Source: Thiopseudomonas sp.
GTDB taxonomy: Bacteria > Pseudomonadota > Gammaproteobacteria > Pseudomonadales > Pseudomonadaceae
DNA: 64,000 nt
Assembly (NCBI GenBank): GCA_023228985.1
Contig: JALOAC010000005.1
Coordinates: forward strand, 45,551-109,550
Direction: 5' to 3'
The notes under the pieces were generated by a model. The model was given only the letters and a program-made list of their open reading frames with translations, made no database searches and was not told the origin of the DNA. Below, piece after piece: positions 44,618 through 53,021 of the stretch. Position 1 is the stretch's first letter. Each line of letters opens with the position of its first letter. Position numbers and translations under genes: made by a program.

Positions 44618-46008
44618 AGCTCCGCACTTTAACCTTGGCTGTTGCCCTAGGTCTTAGCGGCTGTAGCATGGCGCCAAAATACCAACAGCCCGAAGCACCC
44701 TTTGCGGCAAGCTGGCAAGCGCAAGCACAGCAAAACGCAAAAACGCCTGATTGGCAGCACTTCTTTGCGGATGAAAACCTGCAGCTCTTAATTGAAACAG
44801 CGCTTGAGCACAATAAAGATTTACGAGTTGCAGCACTCAACGTTGAAGCCTTTCGCGCGCAGTACCGCATTGATCGTAGTGCGCTATTCCCTGCTGTGGA
44901 TGCAGCTGGTAGCGGCAACAGACAACGTATTCCCAAAAATATGTCTCCCACAGAGGAGTCGACTATTAACAGTCAGTACTCCGCCTCTTTGGGTATCACA
45001 GCGTGGGAAATCGACTTTTTCGGCCGTTTAAACAGCTTGCGTCAACAGGCATTAGAAACCTATTTTGCTAGTGAGCAAGCCCAGCGCAGTGCCGAACTCA
45101 GCCTCATCGCCAACGTCGCTACGGCTTGGTTAAGCCATCAAGCCGATCAGGCTTCCTTGGCACTAGTACAATCCACCTTAGAGACCTATGAAAGCAGCCT
45201 AAAACTGGTGCAAAGCCGCTATGACGCAGGCGTTGCTTCAGCGCTGGAGCTACAACAAGCCCGTACGGCTGCTGATAATGCCCGCGTAAGTCTGGCGCAA
45301 TTCCAGCGTCAGGTTGCGCAAAGCCGCAATGCCTTACAGATGGTTTTAGGCGCACCTATTCCTGAATTAAAGCAAAACGTGGAGCTGTCTAGCGTGCAGC
45401 TTGCAGAGTTGCCGGTTGCGCTACCGGCAGAACTGCTACAGCGTCGCCCAGATATCCTACAAGCTGAGCATCAGCTTAAAGCGGCCAACGCCAATATCGG
45501 TGCGGCACGTGCAGCTTTCTTTCCCAGTATTAGCCTCACGACTACGGCTGGCAGCATGAGCAATGAGCTCTCTGACTTGTTCAGTTCTGGCAGCGGTACT
45601 TGGTTGTTTCAACCCCAGTTGCGCCTGCCGATCTTTAACTCAGGTCGACTCAAAGCCAGCTTAGATTACAGCAAAGTGCAAAAAGATATACGCATTGCGC
45701 AGTACGAAAAAAGCATTCAAACCGCTTTCCAAGAAGTGGCTGATGGTCTAATCGCACGCAGCACCTACAACGAGCAGCTGGCTGCACAAGACAAGCTGCT
45801 GGAATCCAGCCAAGCCTACCTTGATTTGGCCGAACGCCGTTACCGCGAAGGGGTAGATAATCAACTCACCCTGCTTGATGCCCAGCGTTTGCTATTTAGC
45901 ACTCAGCAACAACGCATCAACACGCAACTGGCGCTGCTGACCAGCGAAATCAACCTCTATAAATCTCTGGGTGGTAGCTACCAAGCGACAAGCGAAACTG
46001 CGGAGTAG
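44614..46008 (+). CDS. Outer-membrane efflux channel (OprM/TtgC type)
   Basis: The 464-residue TolC-family lipoprotein (lipobox LSGC, cysteine 17) has the two OEP repeats, with RYRAGV-type turns seen as SRYDAGVASALELQQART and RRYREGVDNQLTLLDAQR, and the LLQRRPDILQAEHQLKAANANIGAARAAFFP signature split across residues 277-308. It forms the trimeric exit duct of the pump and is coupled to the transporter gene by an ATGA overlap. A REP cluster follows. Confidence 0.95.
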   Translation: MKLRTLTLAVALGLSGCSMAPKYQQPEAPFAASWQAQAQQNAKTPDWQHFFADENLQLLIETALEHNKDLRVAALNVEAFRAQYRIDRSALFPAVDAAGSGNRQRIPKNMSPTEESTINSQYSASLGITAWEIDFFGRLNSLRQQALETYFASEQAQRSAELSLIANVATAWLSHQADQASLALVQSTLETYESSLKLVQSRYDAGVASALELQQARTAADNARVSLAQFQRQVAQSRNALQMVLGAPIPELKQNVELSSVQLAELPVALPAELLQRRPDILQAEHQLKAANANIGAARAAFFPSISLTTTAGSMSNELSDLFSSGSGTWLFQPQLRLPIFNSGRLKASLDYSKVQKDIRIAQYEKSIQTAFQEVADGLIARSTYNEQLAAQDKLLESSQAYLDLAERRYREGVDNQLTLLDAQRLLFSTQQQRINTQLALLTSEINLYKSLGGSYQATSETAE

Positions 46009-46015
46009 CTTTAAT

Positions 46016-46285
46016 TGTTGGAGCGGCACCCAAGCAACGCCCAAGGCAAATACCATCAAGCAGGCACAAACCCTGTGGGACCTGACTTGTCAGGGAACCG
46101 AAGCTAGCTTAGTGCACAGAGCTAAAAACGTTCCCCGACAAGTCGGGTCCCACAATAGCCAGTGCTACTTTATAACTCCTGCTGGAGCGCAACTTTGCGT
46201 GATGCGGTCTAACCGGCAGCACCAAAGTTGGGCTTTAGTCCGCTATCGCCAAGAAGTTGGGCTCCAACAGGTGCAGCGCTGCGTG
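46016..46285. repeat. REP cluster between oprM-like gene and alaA
   Basis: The 386-base gap holds a partial class A head (GTTGGAGCGGCACC at about 46016), class B forward (46075-46099), class B reversed (46131-46153), class A forward (46180-46207, GCTGGAGCGCAACTTTGCGT) and class A reversed (46242-46270, CGCCAAGAAGTTGGGCTCCA). The class B pair is complementary across a 31-base loop. The remaining 110 bases before alaA carry no recognisable element beyond its leader. Confidence 0.8.
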
Positions 46286-46394
46286 CTTTCTCAATAACCA
46301 AACATTCTTACGCCAGCACAAGCAAAGCGGCAAAAAAAATGGCATTATAAGCAGCTAATTTTATCGCTCTTAATTTCATTCTTCGGGGCAACTC

Positions 46395-47606
46395 ATGCAA
46401 TACAGCAAATCCAACAAACTTGCCAACGTCTGCTACGACATCCGTGGTCCAGTTATGAAACATGCCAAACGCCTTGAAGACGAAGGCCAACGCATCTTAA
46501 AACTAAACATTGGCAACCCGGCGCCTTTTGGCTTTGAAGCACCCGAAGAAATCCTTCAGGACGTCATCCGCAACCTGCCCACAGCCCAAGGCTACAGCGA
46601 CTCAAAAGGTTTATTTAGCGCACGCAAAGCAGTGATGCAGTATTACCAAAAAATGCAGGTTGAAGGCGTCAACATCGAAGATATCTACCTAGGTAACGGT
46701 GTCTCCGAACTCATCGTTATGGCTATGCAAGCCATGCTCAACAACGGTGACGAAGTACTCATTCCTGCACCCGACTACCCGCTCTGGACCGCTGCCACCA
46801 CTTTATCCGGCGGCAAGCCTGTGCATTACCTGTGCGACGAACAAGCCGGCTGGTTCCCCGATTTGGATGATATTCGCAGCAAAATCACCAGCAATACCAA
46901 AGCCATTTTAATCATCAACCCCAACAACCCAACCGGGGCGGTGTACTCAAAAGAACTGCTGCAGGAAATTGTCGAGCTCGCCCGCCAACACAACTTAATT
47001 GTCTTAACGGACGAGATTTACGACAAGATCCTCTATGACGATGCCAAACACTTCTGCATCGCCTCGCTAGCCAATGATATTTTGTTCTTAACTTTCAACG
47101 GCCTATCAAAATCTTACCGCGTCGCGGGTTTCCGTTCAGGCTGGTTGGTAGTATCTGGCGCCAAACACAGAGCCAAAGGCTATATCGAAGGCTTGGATAT
47201 ACTGGCCAACATGCGTCTGTGCTCCAACGTGCCAGCACAACACGCCATCCAAACTGCACTAGGCGGCTACCAAAGCATTAACGATCTGGTTCTGCCCAAT
47301 GGACGACTGCTTGAACAGCGCAACCGCACTTGGGAGTTGCTTAACGACATCCCAGGAGTAAGCTGTGTGAAACCTATGGGCGCGCTCTATGCGTTCCCGA
47401 AAATAGACCCTAAAGTATGCCCTATTCACAACGATGAAAAATTCGTACTGGATTTGCTGCTACAAGAAAAACTACTCATTGTGCAAGGCACCGCCTTCAA
47501 CTGGCCATGGCCGGATCACTTCCGTGTTGTCACTTTACCGCGTGTGGATGAACTTGAGCTGGCGATTGGCCGAATCGGAAACTTCCTGAAAACCTATAGC
47601 CAATAA
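46395..47606 (+). CDS. alaA: Alanine transaminase AlaA
   Basis: AlaA (YfbQ) is a fold-type I PLP enzyme that makes alanine from pyruvate and glutamate. The 403-residue protein has NIGNPAPFGFEAPEEI at the N-terminus, IINPNNPTGAVYSKELL near residue 174, LTDEIYDKILYDD and the PLP lysine K239 in FNGLSKSYRVAGFRSGWL. It is nearly the same length as the E. coli protein (405). A small gene of unknown function starts nine bases downstream and is likely co-transcribed. Confidence 0.94.
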   Translation: MQYSKSNKLANVCYDIRGPVMKHAKRLEDEGQRILKLNIGNPAPFGFEAPEEILQDVIRNLPTAQGYSDSKGLFSARKAVMQYYQKMQVEGVNIEDIYLGNGVSELIVMAMQAMLNNGDEVLIPAPDYPLWTAATTLSGGKPVHYLCDEQAGWFPDLDDIRSKITSNTKAILIINPNNPTGAVYSKELLQEIVELARQHNLIVLTDEIYDKILYDDAKHFCIASLANDILFLTFNGLSKSYRVAGFRSGWLVVSGAKHRAKGYIEGLDILANMRLCSNVPAQHAIQTALGGYQSINDLVLPNGRLLEQRNRTWELLNDIPGVSCVKPMGALYAFPKIDPKVCPIHNDEKFVLDLLLQEKLLIVQGTAFNWPWPDHFRVVTLPRVDELELAIGRIGNFLKTYSQ

Positions 47607-47615
47607 GCATCAGTA

Positions 47616-48044
47616 ATGGATTTACATATAGACGACTTCTATCGTGATGCAGCGTTAGGCTTGGTCAATCTCTACCAAGCCTTTCCGCGAAAAATCACGC
47701 TTTATCTGGATGATTTAGTGGGCATTTTACCCCGTGATGAAGTCGGTTTACCCCATCCTCGACAACTGCAATGCCTCAGCACCCTGCTCTGGCTGGCCAA
47801 TGAGGGCTATGTGCGCTACGAAAGTACCATCGGCTACGATGCAGTCGATCAAATCGAACTGACTAGAAAGGGCTTTATACGTCTTTCCTCAACGCAACAC
47901 CCTTTCTCCCAAGGTCTTGAGCACTTACCACCCAGCGTTTTTCGCGTACAAGGCAGCCTAGTACAACAAATCCGCCAACATCTACGCGCACAAAACAGCG
48001 AAGCACTGATACAGGTAATGCAGTACTTCTTCAGCGTTGCATAA
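47616..48044 (+). CDS. Conserved hypothetical protein after alaA
   Basis: I do not recognise this 142-residue protein as a named family. It has no signal peptide or membrane segment. The middle part, LSTLLWLANEGYVRYESTIGYDAVDQIELTRKG, has the helix and beta-wing look of a winged-helix domain, ending in an acidic/basic tail, so DNA or RNA binding is possible. It begins nine bases after alaA and probably shares its transcript. Codon use resembles the neighbours. The composite repeat R1 starts 36 bases after its stop. Confidence 0.7.
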   Translation: MDLHIDDFYRDAALGLVNLYQAFPRKITLYLDDLVGILPRDEVGLPHPRQLQCLSTLLWLANEGYVRYESTIGYDAVDQIELTRKGFIRLSSTQHPFSQGLEHLPPSVFRVQGSLVQQIRQHLRAQNSEALIQVMQYFFSVA

Positions 48045-48080
48045 AACTGCCTTGTCGCCTTATTGGAACCCGCTTTTGTG

Positions 48081-48393
48081 AAGCCCAGCTTCTGGGAGAT
48101 GCGGGCTAAAACCAGCTTCGTTAAAACTATTAAGCACCAAACCCTTAGCAGCTTTGACCAAGCAGAAGTCAATCTGAGCTAATTAATTGTGCAGGGATGC
48201 CTATAGTGCACGGCCTAGTGTGGGACCTGACTTGTCAGGGAACCAAAAATTAAACCATGGCAGTAACTTAAAGCCTGCCGCACGGTTCGACCTCAGTGCA
48301 TTCCACTTTCCCCGACAAATCGGGTTCCACAAAAGCAAAGCCCAAGCTATTGAGTCGGCAGATATTTAATCACGCAAAAGTTGCGCTCCAACA
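48081..48393 (+). repeat. Composite REP repeat R1
   Basis: First of five same-direction copies. The order is class A REP (AAGCCCAGCTTCTGGGAGATG), about 110 bases of conserved spacer, class B forward (48220-48244), a 63-base spacer beginning AAAAATTAAACCATGGCAGT, class B reversed (48308-48330), then a conserved run through CAAAGCCCAAGCTATTGAGT and a reversed class A REP (48371-48392). With the surrounding sequence it fills the 483-base gap before the first toxin-antitoxin module; another class A-like palindrome (CCCAACTTCTGGGCGATG) follows near 48437. Confidence 0.88.
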
Positions 48394-48527
48394 AAGCTGT
48401 AAACCCTTTACTGGAGTCAACCTATGGCAGGATCCCAACTTCTGGGCGATGATGGGCAAATCAGGATTTGAGCCGTCACCACAATTGTGGTAAAACTGCA
48501 TTAGCCTTATTTATTAAAGGAATCAGT

Positions 48528-48764
48528 ATGAGCACATCAACAACATCCATTCGCATCGACCAAGAGCTGTATCAACAGGCTCGAAGCGAAGCTGCTTGCG
48601 AACAACGAACCATTGCCGGCCAAATTGAGTACTGGGCTAAAATCGGTCGCGCTGCCCTAGACAACCCAGACCTACCCATTGATTTTATCGCTGAATCCCT
48701 TGCTTCACTGGCCTCACCACGTGAACAGGCTACCGACTTTACCCCTCGGTCACAGCGCTCATAA
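48528..48764 (+). CDS. ParD-like type II antitoxin
   Basis: The 78-residue protein begins STTSIRIDQELYQQARSEAA, the beta strand and helix of a ribbon-helix-helix DNA-binding domain, followed by QIEYWAKIGRAALDNPD, seen in the ParD-like antitoxin family. The tail is disordered and would bind the toxin. AAAGGAA precedes the ATG at 48528; an upstream in-frame ATG lies in repeat DNA and lacks a ribosome site. It overlaps the toxin gene by one base and presumably represses the pair. Confidence 0.86.
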   Translation: MSTSTTSIRIDQELYQQARSEAACEQRTIAGQIEYWAKIGRAALDNPDLPIDFIAESLASLASPREQATDFTPRSQRS

Positions 48765-49042
48765 TGTACCGCATCAAGCAAACCAGACGTTTTGGCCGCG
48801 CTTACAAGAAGCTACATGACAATATCGTGGCTGATGTAGATGCTGCAATCTTTCAGGTGGCAGCCAACCCCACGATTGGCGAGCAAAAGAAAGGCGATCT
48901 AGGACAGCTCCTTGTTCACAAGTTCCATAGCCAGAACCAGCTATACCTACTGGGCTATACCTTGGATGATGAAATCAAACTGATTTACCTTGAAGCAGTC
49001 GGCCCGCATGAAAACTTCTACCGCGATCTCAAGCGTAAATAA
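48764..49042 (+). CDS. RelE/ParE-superfamily toxin
   Basis: The 92-residue basic protein starts MYRIKQTRRFGRAYKKLHDNI and contains LGQLLVHKFHSQNQLYLLGYTL and LIYLEAVGPHENFYRDLKR, typical of the RelE/ParE fold with a C-terminal HENFYRDL strand-helix end. The target (mRNA on the ribosome or gyrase) cannot be told from sequence. It is translationally coupled to the antitoxin (TAATG). The unit is flanked by composite repeats R1 and R2. Confidence 0.87.
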   Translation: MYRIKQTRRFGRAYKKLHDNIVADVDAAIFQVAANPTIGEQKKGDLGQLLVHKFHSQNQLYLLGYTLDDEIKLIYLEAVGPHENFYRDLKRK

Positions 49043-49164
49043 TGGCCGAAGCCAGCCCGCCTCTGAGCGATAGCGGACTAAAAAACAACCTAAGTGCTGC
49101 CGGAAAACTTAATCACGTAAAAGCTGCGCTCCTAGCAATGATTGCATTCCAAAGCACTGACCCT

Positions 49165-49476
49165 GTTGGAATCGAGCTTCTGGGCGATGCGGGCTAAAAC
49201 CAGCTTCGTTAAAACTATTAAGCACCAAACCCTTAGCAGCTGTGACCCAGCAGAAGTTAGAGTGAGCTAATTGTGCAGGATGCCTGTAGTGCACGGCCTA
49301 GTGTGGGACCTGACTTGTCAGGGAACCAATATTAAGCCATGGCAGCAACTTAAAGCCTGCCGCACGGTTCGACCTCAGTGCATTCAACATTCCCCGACAA
49401 GTCGGGTCCCACAAAAGCAAAGCCCAAGCTATTGAGTCGGTCGATATTTAATCGCGCAAGAGTTGCGCTCCTAGCA
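49165..49476 (+). repeat. Composite REP repeat R2
   Basis: Second copy, starting GTTGGAATCGAGCTTCTGGG. Class B forward is at 49303-49326, class B reversed at 49390-49412 and class A reversed ends near 49476. The spacer between the class B units (AATATTAAGCCATGGCAGCA...GCACGGTTCGACCTC) is almost identical to R3. Between the first toxin gene and R2 another reversed class A REP lies near 49113-49132. The whole 856-base gap 49043-49898 is repeat DNA with no gene. Confidence 0.88.
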
Positions 49477-49504
49477 ATGATTGCACTCCAAAGCATTATT
49501 CTTG

Positions 49505-49816
49505 ATGAAGCCCAGCTTCTGGGTGATAACGGGCTAAAAACCAGCTTCCTTAAAACTATTAAGCACCAAACCCTTAGGGCTGTGACCAAGCAGAAGTCAA
49601 TCTGAGCTAATTGTGCAGGATGCCTGTAGTGCACGGCCTAGTGTGGGACCTGACTTGTCAGGGAACCAATATCAAGCCATGGCAGCAACTTAAAGCCTGC
49701 CGCACGGTTCGACCTCAGTGCATTCAACATTCCCCGACAAGTCGGGTCCCACAAAAGCAAAGCCCAAGCTATTGAGTCGGCAGATATTTAATCGCGCAAA
49801 AGTTGCGTTCTAACAG
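49505..49816 (+). repeat. Composite REP repeat R3
   Basis: Third copy, in tandem with R2 with a period of 340 bases: class B forward at 49643-49666, reversed at 49730-49752, class A reversed at 49792-49815. Apart from small indels R2 and R3 are nearly identical over the core, which suggests recent duplication or gene conversion. After R3 there are about 80 bases of unrelated leader before the second toxin gene. Confidence 0.88.
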
Positions 49817-49898
49817 AGCTGTAAACAACAAAGCACTTGACCCACACTAAAGTTATCAGGATGATTACTACTCTGTAGTACAAGGAAGGGCTACTTAA

Positions 49899-50225
49899 AT
49901 GTACACTATTTGCGAAACCAGTATCTTCAACAAATACTACCCAGATTATTGGACTGATGAAGAATACAGCGACTTCAAAATTTTTCTTGCAACAAATCCT
50001 AACGCTGGCGATGTAGAGCCAGACACGGGCGGAATTAGAAAAATCCGTTGGCACTCAAGCACAAAAGGTAAACGCAGCGGTGTCAGAGTCATTTATTACA
50101 ACAAATTAACCAATGGACAGATTTGGCTGCTGACCATCTACGGAAAATCAGCCATTGAGCTGCTGGATAAAAAAACTTTACGCAAGTATGTGGAGGCACT
50201 GAATGAATCACTTATCCGCAATTGA
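49899..50225 (+). CDS. HigB/RelE-like toxin
   Basis: The 108-residue protein has IFNKYYPDYWTDEEYSDFK, GGIRKIRWHSSTKGKRSGVR and VIYYNKLTNGQIWLLTIYGK, the pattern of HigB-2/RelE-type mRNA interferases with basic catalytic-strand residues. The gene order, toxin first and an XRE antitoxin second, fits the HigBA arrangement. It overlaps the antitoxin gene by 23 bases. AAGGAAGGGC precedes the ATG by about 10 bases. It lies between composite repeats R3 and R4. Confidence 0.88.
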   Translation: MYTICETSIFNKYYPDYWTDEEYSDFKIFLATNPNAGDVEPDTGGIRKIRWHSSTKGKRSGVRVIYYNKLTNGQIWLLTIYGKSAIELLDKKTLRKYVEALNESLIRN

Positions 50226-50508
50226 CCGCCGAGACGCAAAACGCGATATTCAAGCTGAACTGCTGGCCGGAATAGAAGAAATCGCGCGTAACGAGCCTGC
50301 TGCTGCACACGAAATAACCCAAACAGACGTCGCCCTAGCCAGACAAAAAGCACAAATGAGCCAAGCCAGCTTTGCTAAAACCCTAGGGGTTTCCGTCAGA
50401 ACACTTGAGAGTTGGGAGCAAGGTGTACGCCGTCCATCAGGTGCAGCTCAGTCACTTATTAAGCTGTTTATCAAAAACCCAGACTTTGTCCGCGAAGCAT
50501 TAAGCTAA
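50203..50508 (+). CDS. HigA-like XRE-family antitoxin
   Basis: The 101-residue protein has a C-terminal helix-turn-helix: VALARQKAQMSQASFAKTLGVSVRTLESWEQGVRRPSGAA, typical of HigA-2 antitoxins, and an N-terminal arm that likely wraps the toxin. It is downstream of, and overlaps, its toxin gene. It probably represses the operon through sites before 49899; I could not define the operator. Confidence 0.9.
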   Translation: MNHLSAIDRRDAKRDIQAELLAGIEEIARNEPAAAHEITQTDVALARQKAQMSQASFAKTLGVSVRTLESWEQGVRRPSGAAQSLIKLFIKNPDFVREALS

Positions 50509-50517
50509 CTCTTACCT

Positions 50518-50827
50518 GTTGAAGCCCAGCTTCTGGGTGATGCGGACCACAAGCCAACTCAAGCGCTGCTGGTAATCACCATCGCACAATTGTGATCCAG
50601 CAGAAGTTAGAATGAGCTAATTGTGCAGGGCTGCCTATAGTGCACGGCCTAGTGTGGGACCTGACTTGTCAGGGAACCAAAAATTAAGCCATGGCAGTAA
50701 CTTAAAGCCTGCTGCACGGTTCGACCTCAGTGCGTTCCACATTCCCCGACAAGTCGGGTCCCACAAAAGCAAAGCCCAAGCTATTGAGTCGGCAGATATT
50801 TAATCGCGCAAAAGTTGCGCTCCTACC
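50518..50827 (+). repeat. Composite REP repeat R4
   Basis: Fourth copy, starting GTTGAAGCCCAGCTTCTGGG ten bases after the antitoxin stop; class B forward at 50654-50678, reversed at 50742-50764, class A reversed near 50803-50825. It continues into TCCTACCAATGATTGCATTC...CTGTTGGAGTCGAGCTTCTG, also seen just before R2. It fills the 387-base gap up to the convergent gene at 50896. Confidence 0.88.
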
Positions 50828-50895
50828 AATGATTGCATTCCAAAGCACTGACCCTGTTGGAGTCGAGCTTCTGGGTGGTAGCGGATTAAAAACCA

Positions 50896-52311
50896 CTATG
50901 CTTTGCTACCCTTAGCCGGATACCCTGCCTCGCGCCAAAATGAGCGCTTCAGCCCATGCTTAGCCTGCAACGTCGCAATAAACTCCCCTGCATTTTCCAG
51001 CTCTCTATAGTCAGGATTTTTCTTCTTGTCTAGCGCTAGTAAGGTGTTAAAATAATGCGCAGCATAACGATAAGCCTTGCTGTAGCCGCGCCCCAGCACA
51101 TCCAATAACAACAGGCGATAGCAAATAATCACAGCCAGCGTTTGCCCTGCCTCTTCGAACACATCCAACCAAGATAAAACCGTAGCATAATAACTGTCTG
51201 CCAATCTTTCATGCTGAGTTATTAAATACTCAGCGGCAGCATCCAGATGCTCGGTAAATAACAACATACCCAACACTTCCTCTGAGTCATCAAGCTGATT
51301 GGCCCTAGCTAACAACTCAGCCGTAATGTCTTCCCGCTCGTTTTTATCTGCATGAGACCAGTAAGCATCTAAGGTAAAAAGTCGTGGTTTGTCCTGCCAT
51401 TCATCTAGCAGGTTTGCTTTTAGCTGCTCAATATTACCCTGCTTCTCTAGCAGCAAATTTTTTAGACTGGTTTGAAGTCCTTGATTTGTATGCCACTCTG
51501 GTTGCTGTAGCCAGTACTCTGCCCGGTCAAATTTCTCCAACTCTATGGCATAACGGATAAGATTTTCCAGCTGAAAACTATTGGGTTGTGGGCTGTTAAT
51601 TAATACGGACCGCTCATACAAGGCAATATCCTGCAGCGCCTTTGCCGCCTGACTCAAACCTAAGCGAGCATGCGATAGCGATGAGTTATATTTGCCCGTC
51701 ATATCTGTGCGCAAAGCAGCCTGCGCGTCACGCTCGAAGCGTTCAGCCAGATCGCGCAATTCAGCCTCACTCAACAAGCAACTGCTGTCACTGATGATGC
51801 TATCAAAACAGCCGTAATCATTATGGGTGTAGTACCCCAGGACCGCTTCAGTCCAGTTCCGCGCCTCTGGTTTTCTCTCACGCACGCGGCTCGCAACCTG
51901 TAACCACAACTGCACAGCTTCACGCACCAGATCGCCAATATAACCGCCCGAGTCATCCACACGCTCAAATAACTGACCATGACGTTCTAGCAACTTATCA
52001 AGCAACACCAACGCCTGTTCCGCATCATCTTCAGCCAAAGCAGCAATATCCTGCACAATGCTTACAGCTTGTGCATGCAACATATGAGCATCACGGTAAT
52101 CGAAAAAATCATCTGATGTCGTCAGGCTTTCGAGTTGTTTTGCTAGGCGCGAATGACTTACCGCCCCTCCCGTGAAGCCCTGCTCGCTACTAAGGGCGAG
52201 GTAAGTAGCAATAAGCTCATCAACTCCATCATAGTATTCCGACAAATAGTCAATCAAAGCGATTAGGGTATCTTTGGATAGATGTTGTAGTTGGCCTTGT
52301 ATGCTCATCAT
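50896..52311 (-). CDS. Large helical protein of unknown function (DUF6880-like)
   Basis: The 471-residue soluble protein is acidic and almost wholly helical. Its N-terminus SKDTLIALIDYLSEYYDGVDELIATYL and the segment ERVDDSGGYIGDLVREAVQLW recall the DUF6880 group, but I am not certain of this assignment. The C-terminal half has TPR-like helix pairs. No catalytic motif is apparent. It is the only minus-strand gene in the repeat zone and is bracketed by composite repeats R4 and R5. It may belong to the accessory cassettes or be an old resident. Confidence 0.6.
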   Translation of the reverse strand: MMSIQGQLQHLSKDTLIALIDYLSEYYDGVDELIATYLALSSEQGFTGGAVSHSRLAKQLESLTTSDDFFDYRDAHMLHAQAVSIVQDIAALAEDDAEQALVLLDKLLERHGQLFERVDDSGGYIGDLVREAVQLWLQVASRVRERKPEARNWTEAVLGYYTHNDYGCFDSIISDSSCLLSEAELRDLAERFERDAQAALRTDMTGKYNSSLSHARLGLSQAAKALQDIALYERSVLINSPQPNSFQLENLIRYAIELEKFDRAEYWLQQPEWHTNQGLQTSLKNLLLEKQGNIEQLKANLLDEWQDKPRLFTLDAYWSHADKNEREDITAELLARANQLDDSEEVLGMLLFTEHLDAAAEYLITQHERLADSYYATVLSWLDVFEEAGQTLAVIICYRLLLLDVLGRGYSKAYRYAAHYFNTLLALDKKKNPDYRELENAGEFIATLQAKHGLKRSFWREAGYPAKGSKA

Positions 52312-52513
52312 TGCGGATATCCTCTTTATAGTGCCCGTTATGCCATCAGAAACTAGTTAGCTCAGTTAGCAACAGAAAATTGCCGCTATTGTAAACCGTG
52401 CTTAGCGATGAGCAAGCTGCGGCGAGTTATCGTCAAAGTGACTGCATTCCACGTCGCGCAAAAATTGCGCTCCAACAGGTCCGTCCCAGCATGAACTTTA
52501 AAGCCGCATAACC

Positions 52514-52775
52514 TGTTAGAGCCCAACTTTTGAGCGATAACGGACACAAGTCAACTCTAGTGTTGCTGGAAATCACCATCGTGCAGCTGTGACCCAGCAG
52601 AAGTCAATCTGAGCTAATTGTGCAGGGATGCCTATAGTTGCACGACCTAGTGTGGGACCTGACTTGTCAGGGAAGCAAAAATTAAACCATGGCAGTAACT
52701 TAAAGCCTGCCACACTGCTCGACCGCGGTGCACTCCACATTCCCCGACAAGTCGGGTCCCACAAAGTAAAGCCCA
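52514..52775 (+). repeat. Composite REP repeat R5 in the 710-base gap before the glycan locus
   Basis: Fifth and most diverged copy: class A-like GTTAGAGCCCAACTTTTGAG, class B forward 52652-52675, class B reversed 52740-52762; the usual terminal class A part is degenerate. A separate reversed class A REP lies upstream at 52453-52475 and a degenerate one near 52889. The rest of 52312-53021 has no gene. An AT-rich stretch (52930-53000) with TATACT near 52969 may hold the promoter of the glycan operon; no JUMPstart/ops sequence was found. Confidence 0.82.
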
Positions 52776-53021
52776 AACTTCTAACTGCTGACCCGCTACG
52801 CTAAATCCGCCTTCGATGGGCGCAGGCACCGAGGCTACGAATAACCAAAGCCACCCAACCGCTAGCAGCACCTATCTTGCCGGGCAATCAACCGCGTAAA
52901 AGTCGTGCCCTAACAATCATCCCAATAGCAACTTAACTCTTATAAGATAAATAGCATATACTGCACTAATTAAAATTCTAAACTGCCAACTGTGCTTATT
53001 AACGTGGATGAATAGCTGTCT

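Noticed and set aside
48081..52775. CRISPR array
   Set aside because: The repeats are 260-315 bp composites with REP palindromes, far longer than CRISPR repeats, with no regular short spacers and no cas genes.
48081..52775. Integron cassette array with attC sites
   Set aside because: No integrase gene, and the repeats lack the paired core sites GTTRRRY of attC; their palindromes are of REP type. One cargo gene also lies on the opposite strand.
52930..53021. JUMPstart/ops RfaH element before the glycan locus
   Set aside because: No GGCGGTAGC-type sequence was found in the leader.
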